Source: Isoetes taiwanensis (lineage: Eukaryota; Streptophyta; Lycopodiopsida; Isoetales; Isoetaceae). From it: 64,000 nucleotides of DNA. Where the stretch lies: the NCBI GenBank assembly GCA_021234155.1, contig JAJEKV010000509.1:62001-126000 (forward strand), in the 5' to 3' direction. Shown here piece after piece: positions 1-10,939 of this stretch (the stretch's first letter is position 1; every line of letters starts with the position of its first letter). The translations under genes and the position numbers were made by a program. The notes under the pieces were generated by a model. The model did not search any database. It worked only from the letters and a program-made list of their open reading frames with translations, and was not told where the DNA came from.

Positions 1-147
1 GGCCAGGTGGCAACTCTGGGTTGGCTAATATTAACTAATTTAATATTTTAGCCCCTTTTAATATTAGGTTAAGCCCTAAATTCGAATTAGGGTTTTGGGT
101 TAGGTTTCCATCTTAATAATTAATAATTAACATAGCTAACCTTAGCG

Positions 148-234
148 TATGAATAATTAATGTGCCATTAATTATTCATAGTGACGTGTCATGTATTTAT
201 ACTTAAAAAGGCGTATAAATACGTGGAACGTCAC
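148..234. repeat. two adjacent inverted repeats (hairpins)
   Basis: The first hairpin has perfect 15-bp arms, TATGAATAATTAATG at 148-162 and its reverse complement at 166-180, with a 3-nt loop. It is followed at once by a second, imperfect one: GTGACGTGTCATGTATTTAT at 181-200 against a matching inverted arm at about 211-234. Back-to-back hairpins like this are common inside MITEs, but I could not define element ends or a target duplication. The remainder of 1-320 is AT-rich and I see nothing else in it. Confidence 0.6.
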
Positions 235-324
235 ATTGTCTGGAGCGTGTGGGCTGTTCATAGCAAGGGCGGTGTGGTAGATGTCGCAAAGCTTTTCTAG
301 GAATAGTTTTCTTCTTCATATCCA

Positions 325-367
325 TCTATTCTATTCTATTATATTCTATTCTATTCTATTCTATTCT
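325..367. repeat. CTATT microsatellite
   Basis: A pentanucleotide (CTATT)n tract with one interruption. It directly abuts the broken end of the CACTA transposase relic on its right, so the repeat may mark the truncation point of that relic. Confidence 0.85.
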
Positions 368-951
368 TATAGCGTTGCTTGTTGCATTTCGGGCACTCAT
401 GTAATGTAGCATATGCATTCCGATATAACACACAATCATTTGGGCAAGCATGAATGCAATGATATTCCAACCCTAATGCACGCAAGATTTCCCTTGCTTC
501 TCTTCTTGATTTGGGAAGACAATGACCAGCAGGTAGTATTTTACTTAGCAAGCTACCCAAAAAAGAAGAAGAAGTTGATGTCATCATCTAAAAGTGGTAA
601 ATGGTTTTGTAAGAAAATAATTTACCCATTCAAACAAACAAGATACCTAAGTAGCTCCGATACACTGTTATTGCTCCATGCAAATTTTTGTTGAAGATTC
701 AGAATTAGCAAGCATGTTGCAAGACGTGACATCCTAGCCGCAGGATATAGTGATTTGCCTGCCTCATCTTTGAGAATACTTGCATCTTCTTTATCACCTT
801 CAATATTGGTCTCTTGATTGGCATCATGATTCTCTCCATCTATAATAGGATAATAGTTATCAATAGCTTCAATTAAACCGGTCTCTGGGACCTCTCTTCC
901 TATTGCAGATGTTGGTTCAGAGCTTGATGTAGACTCTCCATTAAACTGCAA
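351..951 (-). pseudogene. CACTA (En/Spm) TNP2-type transposase fragment
   Basis: Two consecutive minus-strand reading frames match the N-terminal half of plant TNP2 transposases. The upstream piece (622-951) ends with a segment beginning LYPAARMSRL, equivalent to the conserved LYPGC...FLxxLxxLK region. The downstream piece (351-587) has the hallmark motif HACPNDCVLYRNAY followed by ECPKCNKQRYKN, the cysteine-rich segment that precedes the catalytic domain. The two pieces are out of frame with each other and there is no DDE domain: the homology stops at the CTATT repeat. TNP2 proteins cut and join CACTA elements. This is a dead 5' fragment. The CACTA identity is confident; exon boundaries are not resolved. 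Confidence 0.75.
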
Positions 952-1114
952 TTATTCCCACATTAGTGCAATATTTGTTCATATAGATATTCAATTGTCT
1001 AAGGGAAGAATCATCATGCAAAACACCATGCAATTACAAAGTACGTACATGCTAAATAGTAGTTGTTTTGCAAAGTTAATCAAATTACAGTAGTACACAA
1101 TAAATAGTAGCTGG

Positions 1115-2070
1115 CTACATAAATAGAAAATAAGAATAAAACTTATAAAGTAATCGTAATCCTGCCACTGGAATCTTTCTAGATGGTGCAATCATATATC
1201 GACATCCCCAATAGACAAACTCCTCCAACATTGGTGGAAGTGGTCCTTCCCAACAACCAAATGTCCTACGACTAAATGGAACAATTGCATTTTTAAGACT
1301 GTCTGGCATATGAGCATGGTAATCTCCATCAATCTCATTAATATGTGAAAGAGAATATGTGCTAAAATAGGCCTTGATTGAAAGTGTTGCAGACTCCCCC
1401 CTTGTACGTCCTCGTACTTGTTGAGTGTCAACTAATCATTGAAAGAGGTACTTGAACCTCGTTCACGGCGTCTGCGAAGCCGAATTCTAGGTGGTGTGGA
1501 TGAGGATGTGGATGGGAATCTAATTTGATGTCCAGGTGCAATTGGTGAACTATGTTGTAATCCCCTCATGTACTGCAAGATTATCCAAATTCTAGTGTTG
1601 CCAAAAAACAAAGATAGAGAAAAACTTTATGCACATACCTCATCAGCTTTTCGATGCATCCGTCTTTCAGAATAATCAGGAGGAGGTGCATCTGCACACC
1701 ATCCAAATTTTATTTTATGATCTTCTCTGACGCTGTACTCTAGTTTTCTCACACCACGACACTTCAAGCACCAAGAAGGCCATCTAGATTGATATAAACT
1801 TTGGATGGGATCGACTCTTGCATTATCTGATCGTGCACCTCTACTAGAATGCGAAGAAGAAGAAGAGTCCATCCTGCATGTAACAAATATTTCAATTGTA
1901 AAAGGTGTAGTTTTATTGGAAATAAGAATATTACAAAATCAAATTAACTATTGTTTTCGACGAGTACGATGTATCCTATTTTTTCTTGAGGGTCCTGCAC
2001 TTGGTTCACTTGACTCACTTGATGATGCAGTGCTTGTTTTTCCACTTGACGAAGAGGCCATCTTCATAAA
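1115..2070 (-). pseudogene. possible upstream exons of the CACTA-related gene
   Basis: Three minus-strand open stretches lie in the same orientation upstream of the TNP2 relic. One at about 1950-2066 starts with ATG, reads a Ser-rich N terminus (MKMASSSSGKTSTASSSESS) and ends in a basic tail. One at 1627-1872 starts MDSSSSSHSSRG and has a CLKCRG motif. One at 1115-1431 includes SLKNAIVPFSRRTFGCWEG. I do not recognise a named domain in any of them. Serial Ser-rich openings and matching strand suggest N-terminal exons of the same transposon protein or of a second CACTA-encoded protein. This is inference from position only. Confidence 0.3.
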
Positions 2071-2074
2071 TTAA

Positions 2075-3265
2075 AGAAGTTAGCAATAGCATCCCCTTAA
2101 GCATAGCTGCATGTGCTAATAACATGCATCAAAAAAATTATTTTATTTTTTAAATTCTATAGCAATGGCCTAGGAAAAAATAACTTAATTTATGTAGTAG
2201 AAACCTCAATGACAAGTTAATGACAAGAATGTGTGTCAAAACTTTCCTCGTAGTTTTTACTAAATTTCTATTGCTCTAGACAATCTCTCTTAACGGAGTA
2301 ATCACTATCACCAACCACTGTCACGGACCTACAGTGCCATGCCACTACATGCAGGAATCTTAAATCCCCCCTTTTTTTGGAGTTTTTTTTTTTTTGGAGG
2401 GGGGGCTATAATTAAGAAAACTATGGGGCGCCAAATAACAAGAGAACCTATATCCTTATGGAATTTAACCAACATCTTCGATAATCAGACTAAGCAGTAA
2501 GATGCTTAACAATCAAGTAAGATGCTTAACAGTCCATGGCAAAGGAGCAAACATCATGACAACAATCTAACATCTAGACTAGGAACACATCTAAAACAAT
2601 CAACAATCCATGGCAAAGGAGCAAACATTGAGAGAGGAAACCAACACCCAGACTAGGATAACAACTCATATGAAAGACCTAATAAGAACTGACCCATATC
2701 AAGGTCCCAATAAGAACTGACTCTTACCTAGCAACTACAAGGATAAAGTACAACATAAACGTAAGCCTAAGACTCTAGAGCGAGGGAAAAAAAAGGAAAA
2801 ATAAATAAAAAATTTTGCTTCAAGGTGCAATATGTAGCATAATAACAGGGGGTTGGTTTTGTATCTTTGTACGATTTTTTCTATGGTTTTCATATGATTT
2901 CGAAAGCGTATTGCATGGGAACTACTAATTAGTATATCTAGAGTGCACATACGCCTGCATTAATTTTAGTGTTTTTGTTCAATGGTTTAGACCCATGGGC
3001 CATGTTGTATTTTTTCTCAATTAGCGTATTGAGGCTCCTTCACATGCAACCCTCGAGCCATTTAGAAATAGGGTTTGTTAGATAGGGTTTGCAGAGGTGG
3101 AGCACTGGTACTTTTAGGCGGATCCGAAATAGAGAGTAAGCATCATCGGAACAGAAGCATGGAAATTTCAAGGTCGAATCAGTTTTGTTTGCTAGGTTTG
3201 TGAAGATCGAATCAGTTCCAAACAGCCATGGATAAGGCCTGCATATTTCCTTTTCGAGGTCTTCA
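2075..3265. other. AT-rich intergenic stretch with short direct repeats
   Basis: No coding signal is visible. Locally duplicated words occur: 'aagatgcttaaca' twice (about 2500-2535), 'catggcaaaggagcaaaca' twice (about 2535-2630) and 'caataagaactgac' twice (about 2680-2720). A T- and G-rich homopolymer stretch lies at about 2370-2405. Otherwise I see nothing. Confidence 0.6.
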
Positions 3266-3288
3266 TTAAAGATCTTGATTGTGGAAGA

Positions 3289-3600
3289 ATGATACAGTGT
3301 CTTTTAATGCACTCTGGTGTTGTATGTAATGCTCTTTCTGGTAGCTACCTGATTCGCATGTTTGCCTTATGTGGGAGCCTGGTCGCGTCATATCAGGCCT
3401 TTGAGAAAATTTCATGGCCAAGTTTGGATGCTTGGAATTCAATAATTTCGGCTCATGCTTCGTTTGGCAAAGATGAAACATTTTTCCACCTATATAACAG
3501 GATGCATCTGTCTGAAGCTCGAAACTTTCTGCCTACGCTGGGCCTGTTCGATTTTTGGTTCTTGGGGTTCAGGATTTTTCACAGGCGCCCAATCTCTGCT
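3289..3600 (+). pseudogene. PPR protein relic 1
   Basis: The plus-strand reading has the pattern of plant PPR repeats: SGSYLIRMFALCGSLVASYQ (an IxxMFxxCGSL-type helix), then AFEKISWPSLDAWNSIISAH (F-x-x-ISxPSxxAWNxIISAH) and HLYNRM. That is about one and a half repeats of the PLS type typical of organellar RNA-editing factors. After about 3530 the reading departs from PPR consensus, and there are no further repeats or E/DYW domain in frame. It is a fragment. PPR proteins bind organellar RNA, but this piece cannot be functional alone. Confidence 0.65.
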
Positions 3601-3860
3601 TGGGCTAAATTTTGGCATTAATTCGGCACTCAACTACTCCAGGATTCAACGTATTTTCCTTGGCTACTAGACGAAGGCTTTGTTCTTACTGTCAATTTGG
3701 ATTGAATTGATTGTACGGTTGGATTCTTTGAGCATATGCAAGGCTTTATTTTTGCAGATTGCATTCCGGCTTGAGTGACCAGGTGAGACGTAGATTGCCA
3801 TATTCGAGGTTTGCTCTTTGTTACAGTAAAGGTGCGGTCAGTAGAGGTTTGGTCTCCGTG

Positions 3861-4184
3861 GAGGATAAACACAATTTTGTGAGTTTGGTTTGCATTCTTG
3901 GGTCCTGTATAGATCGCAAGCTGCATTCTAATTTGCATGCTCTCACATATAAAACTTTATGTGAAGCAGATTGTGGGCTATTAAGTTACATTCTTGGTCG
4001 ATTGGTTCAGAACCTTGGCTGCATAGGAGAGCGAGGATAAACACAATTTTGTGAGTTTGGTTTGCATTCTTGGGTCCTGTATAGATCGCAAGCTGCATTC
4101 TAATTTGCATGCTCTCACATACAAAACTTTATGTGAAGCAGATTGTGGGCTATTAAGTTACATTCTTGGTCGATTGGTTCAGAA
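3861..4184 (+). repeat. 152-bp tandem duplication in possible PPR debris
   Basis: 3861-4012 and 4033-4184 are nearly identical (one visible C/T change) and separated by 20 bp. Each unit can be read on the plus strand as FVSLVCILGSC...KLHSNLHALTYKT, loosely like a degenerate PPR repeat (FVSxLxAC...KxLHxxxxK). It lies in the same orientation as the PPR relic 260 bp upstream and may be its continuation. The duplication is directly visible; the PPR reading is weak. Confidence 0.6.
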
Positions 4185-4554
4185 GAATGTTAGAATGTTA
4201 GAACTGTGTTTAAAATGGTGGCTTCTACAACTGCTGCTCTCAGTAAGTGAATAACTATATTTATGTCAGGAAGAGACTGAAGCATTTCTTGTACAAATGA
4301 CTCATATTCATGGCCAAATGTAAATCCGAGATGCCGCCTCTTCATTCTGCAGCTTCCTTTACATAGATCGAGGACCTTTTCTTGTTACAGGTATTATATT
4401 ATATGTTGATAAATAACTTCTTTTCTAGTTTGCATTGGAACTTAGCCCAATAACAATAATGAAATTGGTTATTACTGTATGCAGGATCAACAGGAAAAAT
4501 CATGAAGGATGAAATTATTAACTTTATTCCTAGCATGGCCTTGAAGCCTAAGAC

Positions 4555-4827
4555 TTGCCTGTCTTGTTCTTCACTCAATCAGAAAAATTTGCAGTGATCA
4601 ATAAGGGATATGAAAAATTACTCCGACAAAAATATGTTCTATCAAGTAATTTTGAAGAGCTTGAACTTGAACCAGTAAAAACAAGGGCAATGATAGATAT
4701 TCTAATGCAGAATTCAAGTTATTTAGCAGTGGGACGATTATTGCCATCTTATGGGAATATGACACAGAAGCTACCTAGAGTGGTTAGACGAACAGAAAAC
4801 AGTATTAAAGTGTCATTTAAATCATGA
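4555..4827 (+). CDS. unrecognised 90-codon open frame
   Basis: An open plus-strand frame ending in a TGA at 4825-4827 reads KFAVINKGYEKLLRQKYVLS then a hydrophilic C terminus (RVVRRTENSIKVSFKS). I do not recognise it and it has no visible domain, signal peptide or membrane segment. It could be a terminal exon or chance. The region after it (4830-5400) is AT-rich, with a short GGGCCC palindrome near 5092, and has no gene I can see. Confidence 0.2.
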   Translation: MPVLFFTQSEKFAVINKGYEKLLRQKYVLSSNFEELELEPVKTRAMIDILMQNSSYLAVGRLLPSYGNMTQKLPRVVRRTENSIKVSFKS

Positions 4828-5404
4828 GGCTGTTTTAGGATTTTTAAGCTATTGTGGTATAATATTTAAGAGAATATTTGCGCGAATGTCTTTTAGAGAT
4901 GCTTGTACAATATTGTAAATGTATTAAGAGGTCCTACCATAAAGATCATGTTGTGTTGCATGTTCGAATTTGTTATGGTCCGGAGGAACCAAAAATACAC
5001 ATTGCCTCATTTAATATAGTCTCTCTCATTGTTTCTAACATTTAGTATAGTTTGTATGGTTGTTTTTAATATGTGAAATTCCTTCCTAAGGGCCCGAAGG
5101 GCCCAAAATTTTTTTTAATGTAGTAATCGACACATAACTATCATTAACATTAATTAATATAGACCATTGCATCCAACACATTTAAATCAAAATCCCCCTG
5201 AAACCCCCTTTGGTTTGGGTGCATATTCACACGGGGGGTTACGTAGGGCAGCGAGAGCCCCAACAAATTTACAATACATGTACAAAATTAACACCATTAA
5301 GTACATTATCTCAAACCTTATAGTATTTTGTAAACCTTAATATACAGTATACAAAAACTTGTACATGCATACCCCACAAATGAGGATCGCTATATACGGT
5401 CCAG

Positions 5405-5785
5405 ATCTTGGAATAAAGGGCATGGGAAATGGGAGAGGAAAAAGAAAGGGAGGGGAAAAGGGCGCCTAGAAAATGGAAAACAGCGAAAGAGTAAAAGGTT
5501 GAGGAAAAGGGAGGCATGGAAAAAGGGTGGGGAAAAGAGAAGGCATGGAAAAATGTGAAGGGAAAACGACGTATTCGAAGAAGAAGAAAAGGGTGGGGAA
5601 AGGAGGAAAAGGGAAGGGGAAAGGTTATTGGGAAAAGGGAAGAGGGAAAGGAAGGAAAGATGTGCGAAAAACGAGAAAAAAAAGAAAGAAAAAAAAGAGT
5701 GCAGAGAAAATAAGAAAATGTGAAATATGGGATAGAGCAAAAGGGAAAAGAAAAGAGAACGAAAAAAGGATCTCACTGCAGCCCA
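5405..5785. repeat. long polypurine (GA/AAG) tract
   Basis: For almost 400 bp the plus strand is nearly pure A and G (GGGAAAAGGG, GAAGAAGAAAAGG and similar words). Both strands show spurious low-complexity open frames here (Lys/Arg/Glu on plus, Phe/Ser/Leu on minus), which I do not regard as genes. Confidence 0.85.
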
Positions 5786-5845
5786 AAACATCTACAGACT
5801 CTCAACTTATGCCCAGCAATGCTGGATAACCATTACTAGTCTGTA

Positions 5846-5935
5846 AATGGCGCCATGGCGCCTTTACCTTCCAAAATATCCCAAAAGGGACAAAAAAATT
5901 TGTAAAATGACGCCATTTTTTTTTTTTTTTTTTGG
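5846..5935. repeat. GGCGCC palindrome repeat, copy 1
   Basis: Contains TAAATGGCGCCATGGCGCCT and a second ATGACGCCATTTT followed by a poly-T run. The same AAATGGCGCCATTT word recurs at 17335-17385, 17820-18150, 19185-19545 and, as the variant AAATGGTGCCATTT, at 34855-34870. Here it lies just upstream of the DUF7869-type transposon gene, as it does upstream of the deleted relative at 34836. Confidence 0.7.
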
Positions 5936-6054
5936 CATTTTCCTTGCATTTGATATGTTGTTCTGAACATTTTTTGTGTCAAATGCAGGTTCCAGTTTCC
6001 TCTGTACAACCTGTTCGTTGGGAGGACAATTGTTGTTAGGGGCCACCTTTTGAA

Positions 6055-9000
6055 AAGAACAACTCTTCATGGCAAGGATGTGCACCCCATGAATGTGGCA
6101 ATAGAAGTAACAGTCTGTGGTTCCCGCCATTGACCTGCCAGTCCCTTGCGGGGGGCAGATAACATTGAAGAAGCAGTAGAAACATTTATTGAGTGGCCAA
6201 AAAGGGATGTAAAACCTGTTAAGTGCCCCTCAAGTGATGATACGTCTTCGGGAACATCCCTTCATTTGCCATCTTCAGAGGATTCATCTAGCAGCCCACC
6301 ATCTGTCAGTAGCCTGCCAGACATCAGCTTCACTACCCACTTTGATGAATCAAGCAACACTGCAACAACGGAGGAGGATGAGACAATAGAGGAGATTGGA
6401 GCGGGGGAGAAACTAGATGTCGTCTTGGCCTCAAGATGTTTAAGCCTGAAGATGAGACAGTCTACTACTCCAGAACAGATCTACTTGGTTTGCCGTGCTA
6501 CATTCTTCACTCCTGCATTGGATCTAAATATTCGGAGGCTAATATAGTCTTTAGTGATCCTCAGAATGCTATAGATGATGAGTTCTTGGGTGTATCAAAG
6601 GTCGGGCTTTCGGTGGGTAAGATAATGGATCCATTTGGGAACCAAAATATTAGATCATGTCATGCTTGTGCAGAGAGGCCTCCAGCTGCAAGTCTAATAT
6701 CCTGGGAGAGCTGTGATGTTTTGCTTCGTGATGGTAGGACAGTTTAACAATATTTACAAGCTCGAGCTGCTCTCGAAGAGGATGACTTAGAAGTTGAGTG
6801 CCTGGAAGCTGATGTTGAGAAGCAATTCAAGAGGAAAAGGAAATATACATATGTGAAGAGGGGCATGAGGGAACCAAAGGGGGATAGCAAGGAGGAGAGG
6901 ATGTGTGCTTCCAAGTCAATCAAGAGAGCTCTAAAATCCACATGCTGCAAGGAAGATTGTATCAAAAAACTGAGCCGTGAACAAGTATGTGCCTTAAGAA
7001 AAGAATTTTATTCTCAATCAAGCAGTGCAGGGATTACGCTTGTTTTTGATGTGTTGAGTGTAACTTATACAGGGCAGTCGGAGGCGAAAGTAGTGGTCTA
7101 TGGAGTGGAATGCTGTCAACTCGCATGGCACGTGGCTTTAGGAGTTGCTCAGTCTACATTTTATAGTTGGAGGAAGAGGTTCGAGTTAGGTGGAAAACAG
7201 GCGGAGCATTATAATACAGGCTTTAAGAAGCCTAGATCTGTGACACTAGCTAGAGAAAGTGTGCTTGATACCTTCAATAGTGAGAATGCGGAGAGCATTC
7301 CACATAGAAGCAAAAAAGGAAAGGATGATATAAGGGAGAATGTTCGCAAACTTCCTTCCATCCTTAATAAGAAGAGCATACATAAGGAAGTGGATGCCGT
7401 GGTGGAAGAATTGACAGGAAAGAGTGTAACCTTGCCCTCTTTTTACAATATGTTGGAACAAAGAGTTTTCAGACGTTAGCATAGCAAAAAATACAGCATT
7501 CTCCAAGTGTAACATATGTATTGTCATCAAGCAAAAATTGGAAAGAACAAAAAATACAAGGGAGAGGCGCAACCTCTCAATTCAACGATGGGCACATATG
7601 TTGGAACAACGTTCCTGTAGGAGTCAATATTGGCATTGGCATGTATTATCACATCGTTCACCAGAAAGTCACATTTGCATAATACATGACAAGATGGATC
7701 AGGTTAAAACACTCACACCAAGAAGTCATCATCTTGCAAAGTCTGTTTGGAGAGGGGATCGCTTAAAGAGCAGCTTGACGGTGCATTGACACATGGTCAT
7801 GGTGGATGGGCTTATAGTCATCTCTCTCTTGATCTTTGGAAAGATGACTCAAACTTTCATGTTGGATCACTTTCTAGGATCCTACACTATCTTGAGTTGC
7901 CGGATGAAGACAAGCATGGTGATTTGTGTGGAAGCAGAACTACAGATTGCAAATTGATGCAAGCCGTAAAAGACACTCGACCACTGCAACATAAGCGAGT
8001 GCAGACACAAGAGATAATGCCTTCATCTTCTAGTGCCAACTCAGAAGGCTTCAATCCGCTTCCTCGAAATCTCTACTTGTAGTTGGATAATACATCAGGT
8101 GAAAATAAAAATAGATATGTGTTCTCCTACCTCTCTTATTTGACATGGCTTAAGGTATTTGATGAGATTCAAGTTGGCTTCATGATGGTTGGACACACTC
8201 ATGACGATATCGATGCATTGTTTTGGAACTTCTCGACGTTAATGAGTTCATCAGGTGCTCTAACTTTGCCTGAGTTGCTTTACTTGTTTAGCAAGTGCAA
8301 TGCAAGGTATCATGTTTCATATGTTGTGGATGAGGTTCCAGATTGGAAAGGCTTTGTCAAGGGATGTATCCCTGATAAAGACCAATGTCTAATAGGCCAT
8401 ACCGACCCATTACTATTCCGATTTAAAATGGATGGAAAATGGCCCATTATGCAATATAAGATGCGGCCAACCCATAAAGAGTGGATTCCAGAAAAATGAA
8501 TAAGAATGTGGAAGGAGGATAAAAATGGTGAGCTAACGTTACCAATAGGGGTGCCTAAAAATATCCCTCCAAGGAAGACATTAAACGATCTCCCTGGCCT
8601 GGCAGACAGCATTAGCAAGTACATAGCATTATAGAATTCCTTCTGCTAAAACCAAGAAGAGAGTGTATTTGCACGACAGTACAATGTAACTATGGATTAC
8701 TCGACCGAGATTCTTTTATGTTTGGAAGATGTATCGTCAGAACGACCTCAAAATGATAACTTTTGGTTGCATACAAGGCAAGAACTTCTACAAGCTGCCT
8801 TTACTCCAGAGGTCGATGAAGTCGCCGTGCTTGTAAAACCTTTGCCTTCTTATTGTGGGCCAGCAGATGGGCATCCAATGTTACCTATGGATGCGTTTGA
8901 TCCTCATGCACATGTTACGAAAGGTATGTCCGACCTGGAGACGATGAAACTCCAACGTTATTGGGCTATACAGAAGAAGATGCCATCTTGGATCCAGATT

Positions 9001-9251
9001 CTACCAATGATAGTCATATTTATATATCATGGTGGATGCCTGTTGGTCGTGACTATACAGGTTGCTTAACTAAACATTGGTGACCCAATCCATCAGATCT
9101 ATCAAGGTATGAGAAGTTAGATGCTATATGTTATACATGGGATGTAAATGGCAAAAGACCGAAGACTATTCAGATTCCAAAATACATTGTTGACATGTGG
9201 GGGGATATAGCATTAGCTAAAGGCTCTCAATCTCAGTCATATTCTCGATAA
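6055..9251 (+). pseudogene. DUF7869-type transposon gene, decayed
   Basis: A co-linear series of plus-strand frames covers a protein of about 1,000 residues. An N-terminal piece reads LHGKDVHPMNVAIEV...RGADNIEEAVETFIEWPK, resembling a domain found in plant CACTA/Ulp1-type proteins. A Ser-rich acidic linker follows, then CCKEDCIKKLSREQVCALRK, an HTH-like QSTFYSWRKRFELG, and the core LTHGHGGWAYSHLSLDLWKD, LDNTSGENKNRYVF, VGFMMVGHTHDDIDALF and DWKGFVKG...WPIMQYKM typical of DUF7869 proteins. In-frame stops lie at about 6745, 8080 and 8496, with frame changes near 6430, 7480-7750 and 9050. The family is usually transposon-borne and its Asp/His motifs suggest a DDE-like nuclease, which is inference. 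Strand and order match the shorter copy at 35045-35235. Confidence 0.7.
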
Positions 9252-9785
9252 TCATGTATGTAATTTTTCTTGCTATAATGGTAATGCATCGATAGCTATA
9301 TTTAGTTGTCATTTTTGATGTAATACTTCAACATTTTGCTATAATACTTAAGCATTTTGGACAATTAATACTCAGGTTCGATACATCAATAATATTCGTT
9401 ATGCTTATACATCCTTACATCTTTAGTAGGTGCTTACACATCATTACATCTGATGCACACGCATTAGATGCACATATTATTGATGACATACAGTCAATGA
9501 TCACTCATCAACCTCTCCTAAGGTGATCCCATTTAGCTCATAGGTATGGCGCTCAGGAAGCCAAACAAGGTGGATCACAACACGATGAAGCCCGAGGCAA
9601 TCATACTCACGACCATTAGCTTTGGATTACAGATAGGGATCGAGGAGAATACCTCTTAGTACGCATCCAACAAGATCATCGTAGCTCATGGAGCAAGTAA
9701 TGGTCTCGATGTGATCTGGACGAGTACAATCCATTGGAGATGAATGACTTCTACCACTGAATGGAGCTGCTTTTATAGTCGTTGT
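9252..9785. other. non-coding stretch downstream of the transposon gene
   Basis: AT-rich. A pair of degenerate units (TAATACTTCAACATTTTGC and relatives) at about 9320-9360 resembles the minisatellite that begins at 9786. A run of 'acatc'/'gatgcacac' words lies at 9410-9490. No gene is visible. Confidence 0.5.
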
Positions 9786-9883
9786 AGCATTATTGGTATA
9801 ATACTTCAACATTATTGGTATAATACTGCAGCATTATTGGTATAATACTTCAATATTATTGGTATAATACTTCAGCATTATTG
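9786..9883. repeat. 22-bp minisatellite, about 4.4 copies
   Basis: Tandem units of the form CATTATTGGTATAATACTTC plus AA or AG. Variation is limited to single substitutions (CTTCAA, CTGCAG, CTTCAG). Confidence 0.9.
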
Positions 9884-10041
9884 GATCCGCAGCTATAAAT
9901 CCTTTCACCTTGCTTTCACTTCTCACCCACGAATTTAGTAAACTGCTCCTTCTCACCTTGCGTGCTCCGTGTTCTTTGTTTGCTCCTTGCTCCTTCTGCT
10001 CCTTGCTTCTTGTGTTCCTTGCTCCTTGTTTGCTTTTGCAA

Positions 10042-10284
10042 ATGATTAATCTTCGACACAGTCCTCCCTGGGCTACTCCAGAAGCCCTGCAAGCATGCCC
10101 CAGGCATTCTGTGCGGCCTGATCAAGATGAGTTGTTTGACCATTTCTTGGAGTGGAAGTTGCACCAGGGTCCCACCAAGAAGCTTGCACGGGAGTTGATC
10201 AACTTTATTCTCGAGCGATTTGATTGTGGTCATGAACCACTGATGGAATTAATCCATCTGAATGCTATAGGAGACTTGCATTAG
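10042..10284 (+). CDS. unrecognised 80-residue open frame
   Basis: Starts MINLRHSPPWATPEALQACP and continues DELFDHFLEWKLHQGPTKKL, ending at a TAG at 10282-10284. The frame upstream of this ATG is a low-complexity Leu/Cys/Phe run from a CTCCTT repeat, so I prefer the ATG at 10042. Just downstream, in other frames, are open pieces such as IPEVIHEIDKGQMYGLINKY and VELGPLFFREYHPVELFFAL, which suggests a larger, frameshifted gene up to about 10550. I do not recognise the family. It follows the DUF7869 gene on the same strand, so it could be a second gene of that element. Confidence 0.3.
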   Translation: MINLRHSPPWATPEALQACPRHSVRPDQDELFDHFLEWKLHQGPTKKLARELINFILERFDCGHEPLMELIHLNAIGDLH

Positions 10285-10579
10285 TGGGAATTCTTGAACC
10301 CCCTCCTCATCTGGACGAGATGCTACACCAGTTGAGGGCTTTGCTTTGTTCTGGTTATTTAGCACTCTCTGGATCAATACATACCAGAGGTCATTCATGA
10401 AATTGATAAGGGACAGATGTATGGCCTTATTAACAAGTATTACTACTACAACAACTTTGTGGAGTTAGGTCCGCTCTTCTTCCGTGAGTATCATCCTGTG
10501 GAATTATTTTTTGCATTGTCTAGGTACCCCATATGGTGGGAAGAATCAGGCTAGAATACGCGTGAGCTCTGGGTTCCTA

Positions 10580-10672
10580 ACCCAGCTGGGTGGATTAGAC
10601 CTCACAGGGGAAGGGGTTAGGAACCTAGGGGAAGGTTACTAGGGATATACTACTGTGATCTCTAGTAACCTT
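10580..10672. repeat. nested short inverted repeats
   Basis: GGGTTCCTAACCC-type word near 10580 is inverted at about 10612-10625 (GGGGTTAGGAACC), and GGTTACTAGGGAT near 10635 is inverted at about 10657-10670 (ATCTCTAGTAACC). These could form cruciforms; no element ends identified. Confidence 0.5.
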
Positions 10673-10730
10673 TGCTATCTGTCATACAGTCATATTGTGT
10701 TTGAAAGTTGGTATATGATGCTGTGTTAAT

Positions 10731-10885
10731 ATGTTTTCTAAATATTCATGTAGTGTACACAACATATGTATGATACACGGGTACTGTGCACGTGTATACA
10801 ACCCTTGCATAAGGTCTACAATAAGAAAATTCCAGTTTACTAAATTTTTTCCCATTATAATGAAATTGTGCTTGACTTTAAATTT
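10731..10885. repeat. dispersed repeat, copy 1 (second copy at 35398-35580)
   Basis: Shares ordered blocks with 35398-35580: GTTTTCTAAATATT, CACGTGTATACAACCC, TGCATAAGGTCTA, AAATTCCAGTTTACTAAA and CCCATTATAATGAAATTGTG. Both copies occupy the same relative place between transposon coding sequence upstream and GAATCT/GAATGT-rich repeats downstream. Confidence 0.8.
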
Positions 10886-10939
10886 GACTTCTAGTCGAAT
10901 TTGTACAATCCCTCGAGGAATCATCAACAGATCTTGGGG

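Noticed and set aside
5390-5829. Long open frames in the polypurine tract on both strands
   Set aside because: Low-complexity Lys/Arg/Glu or Phe/Ser/Leu strings caused by base composition.
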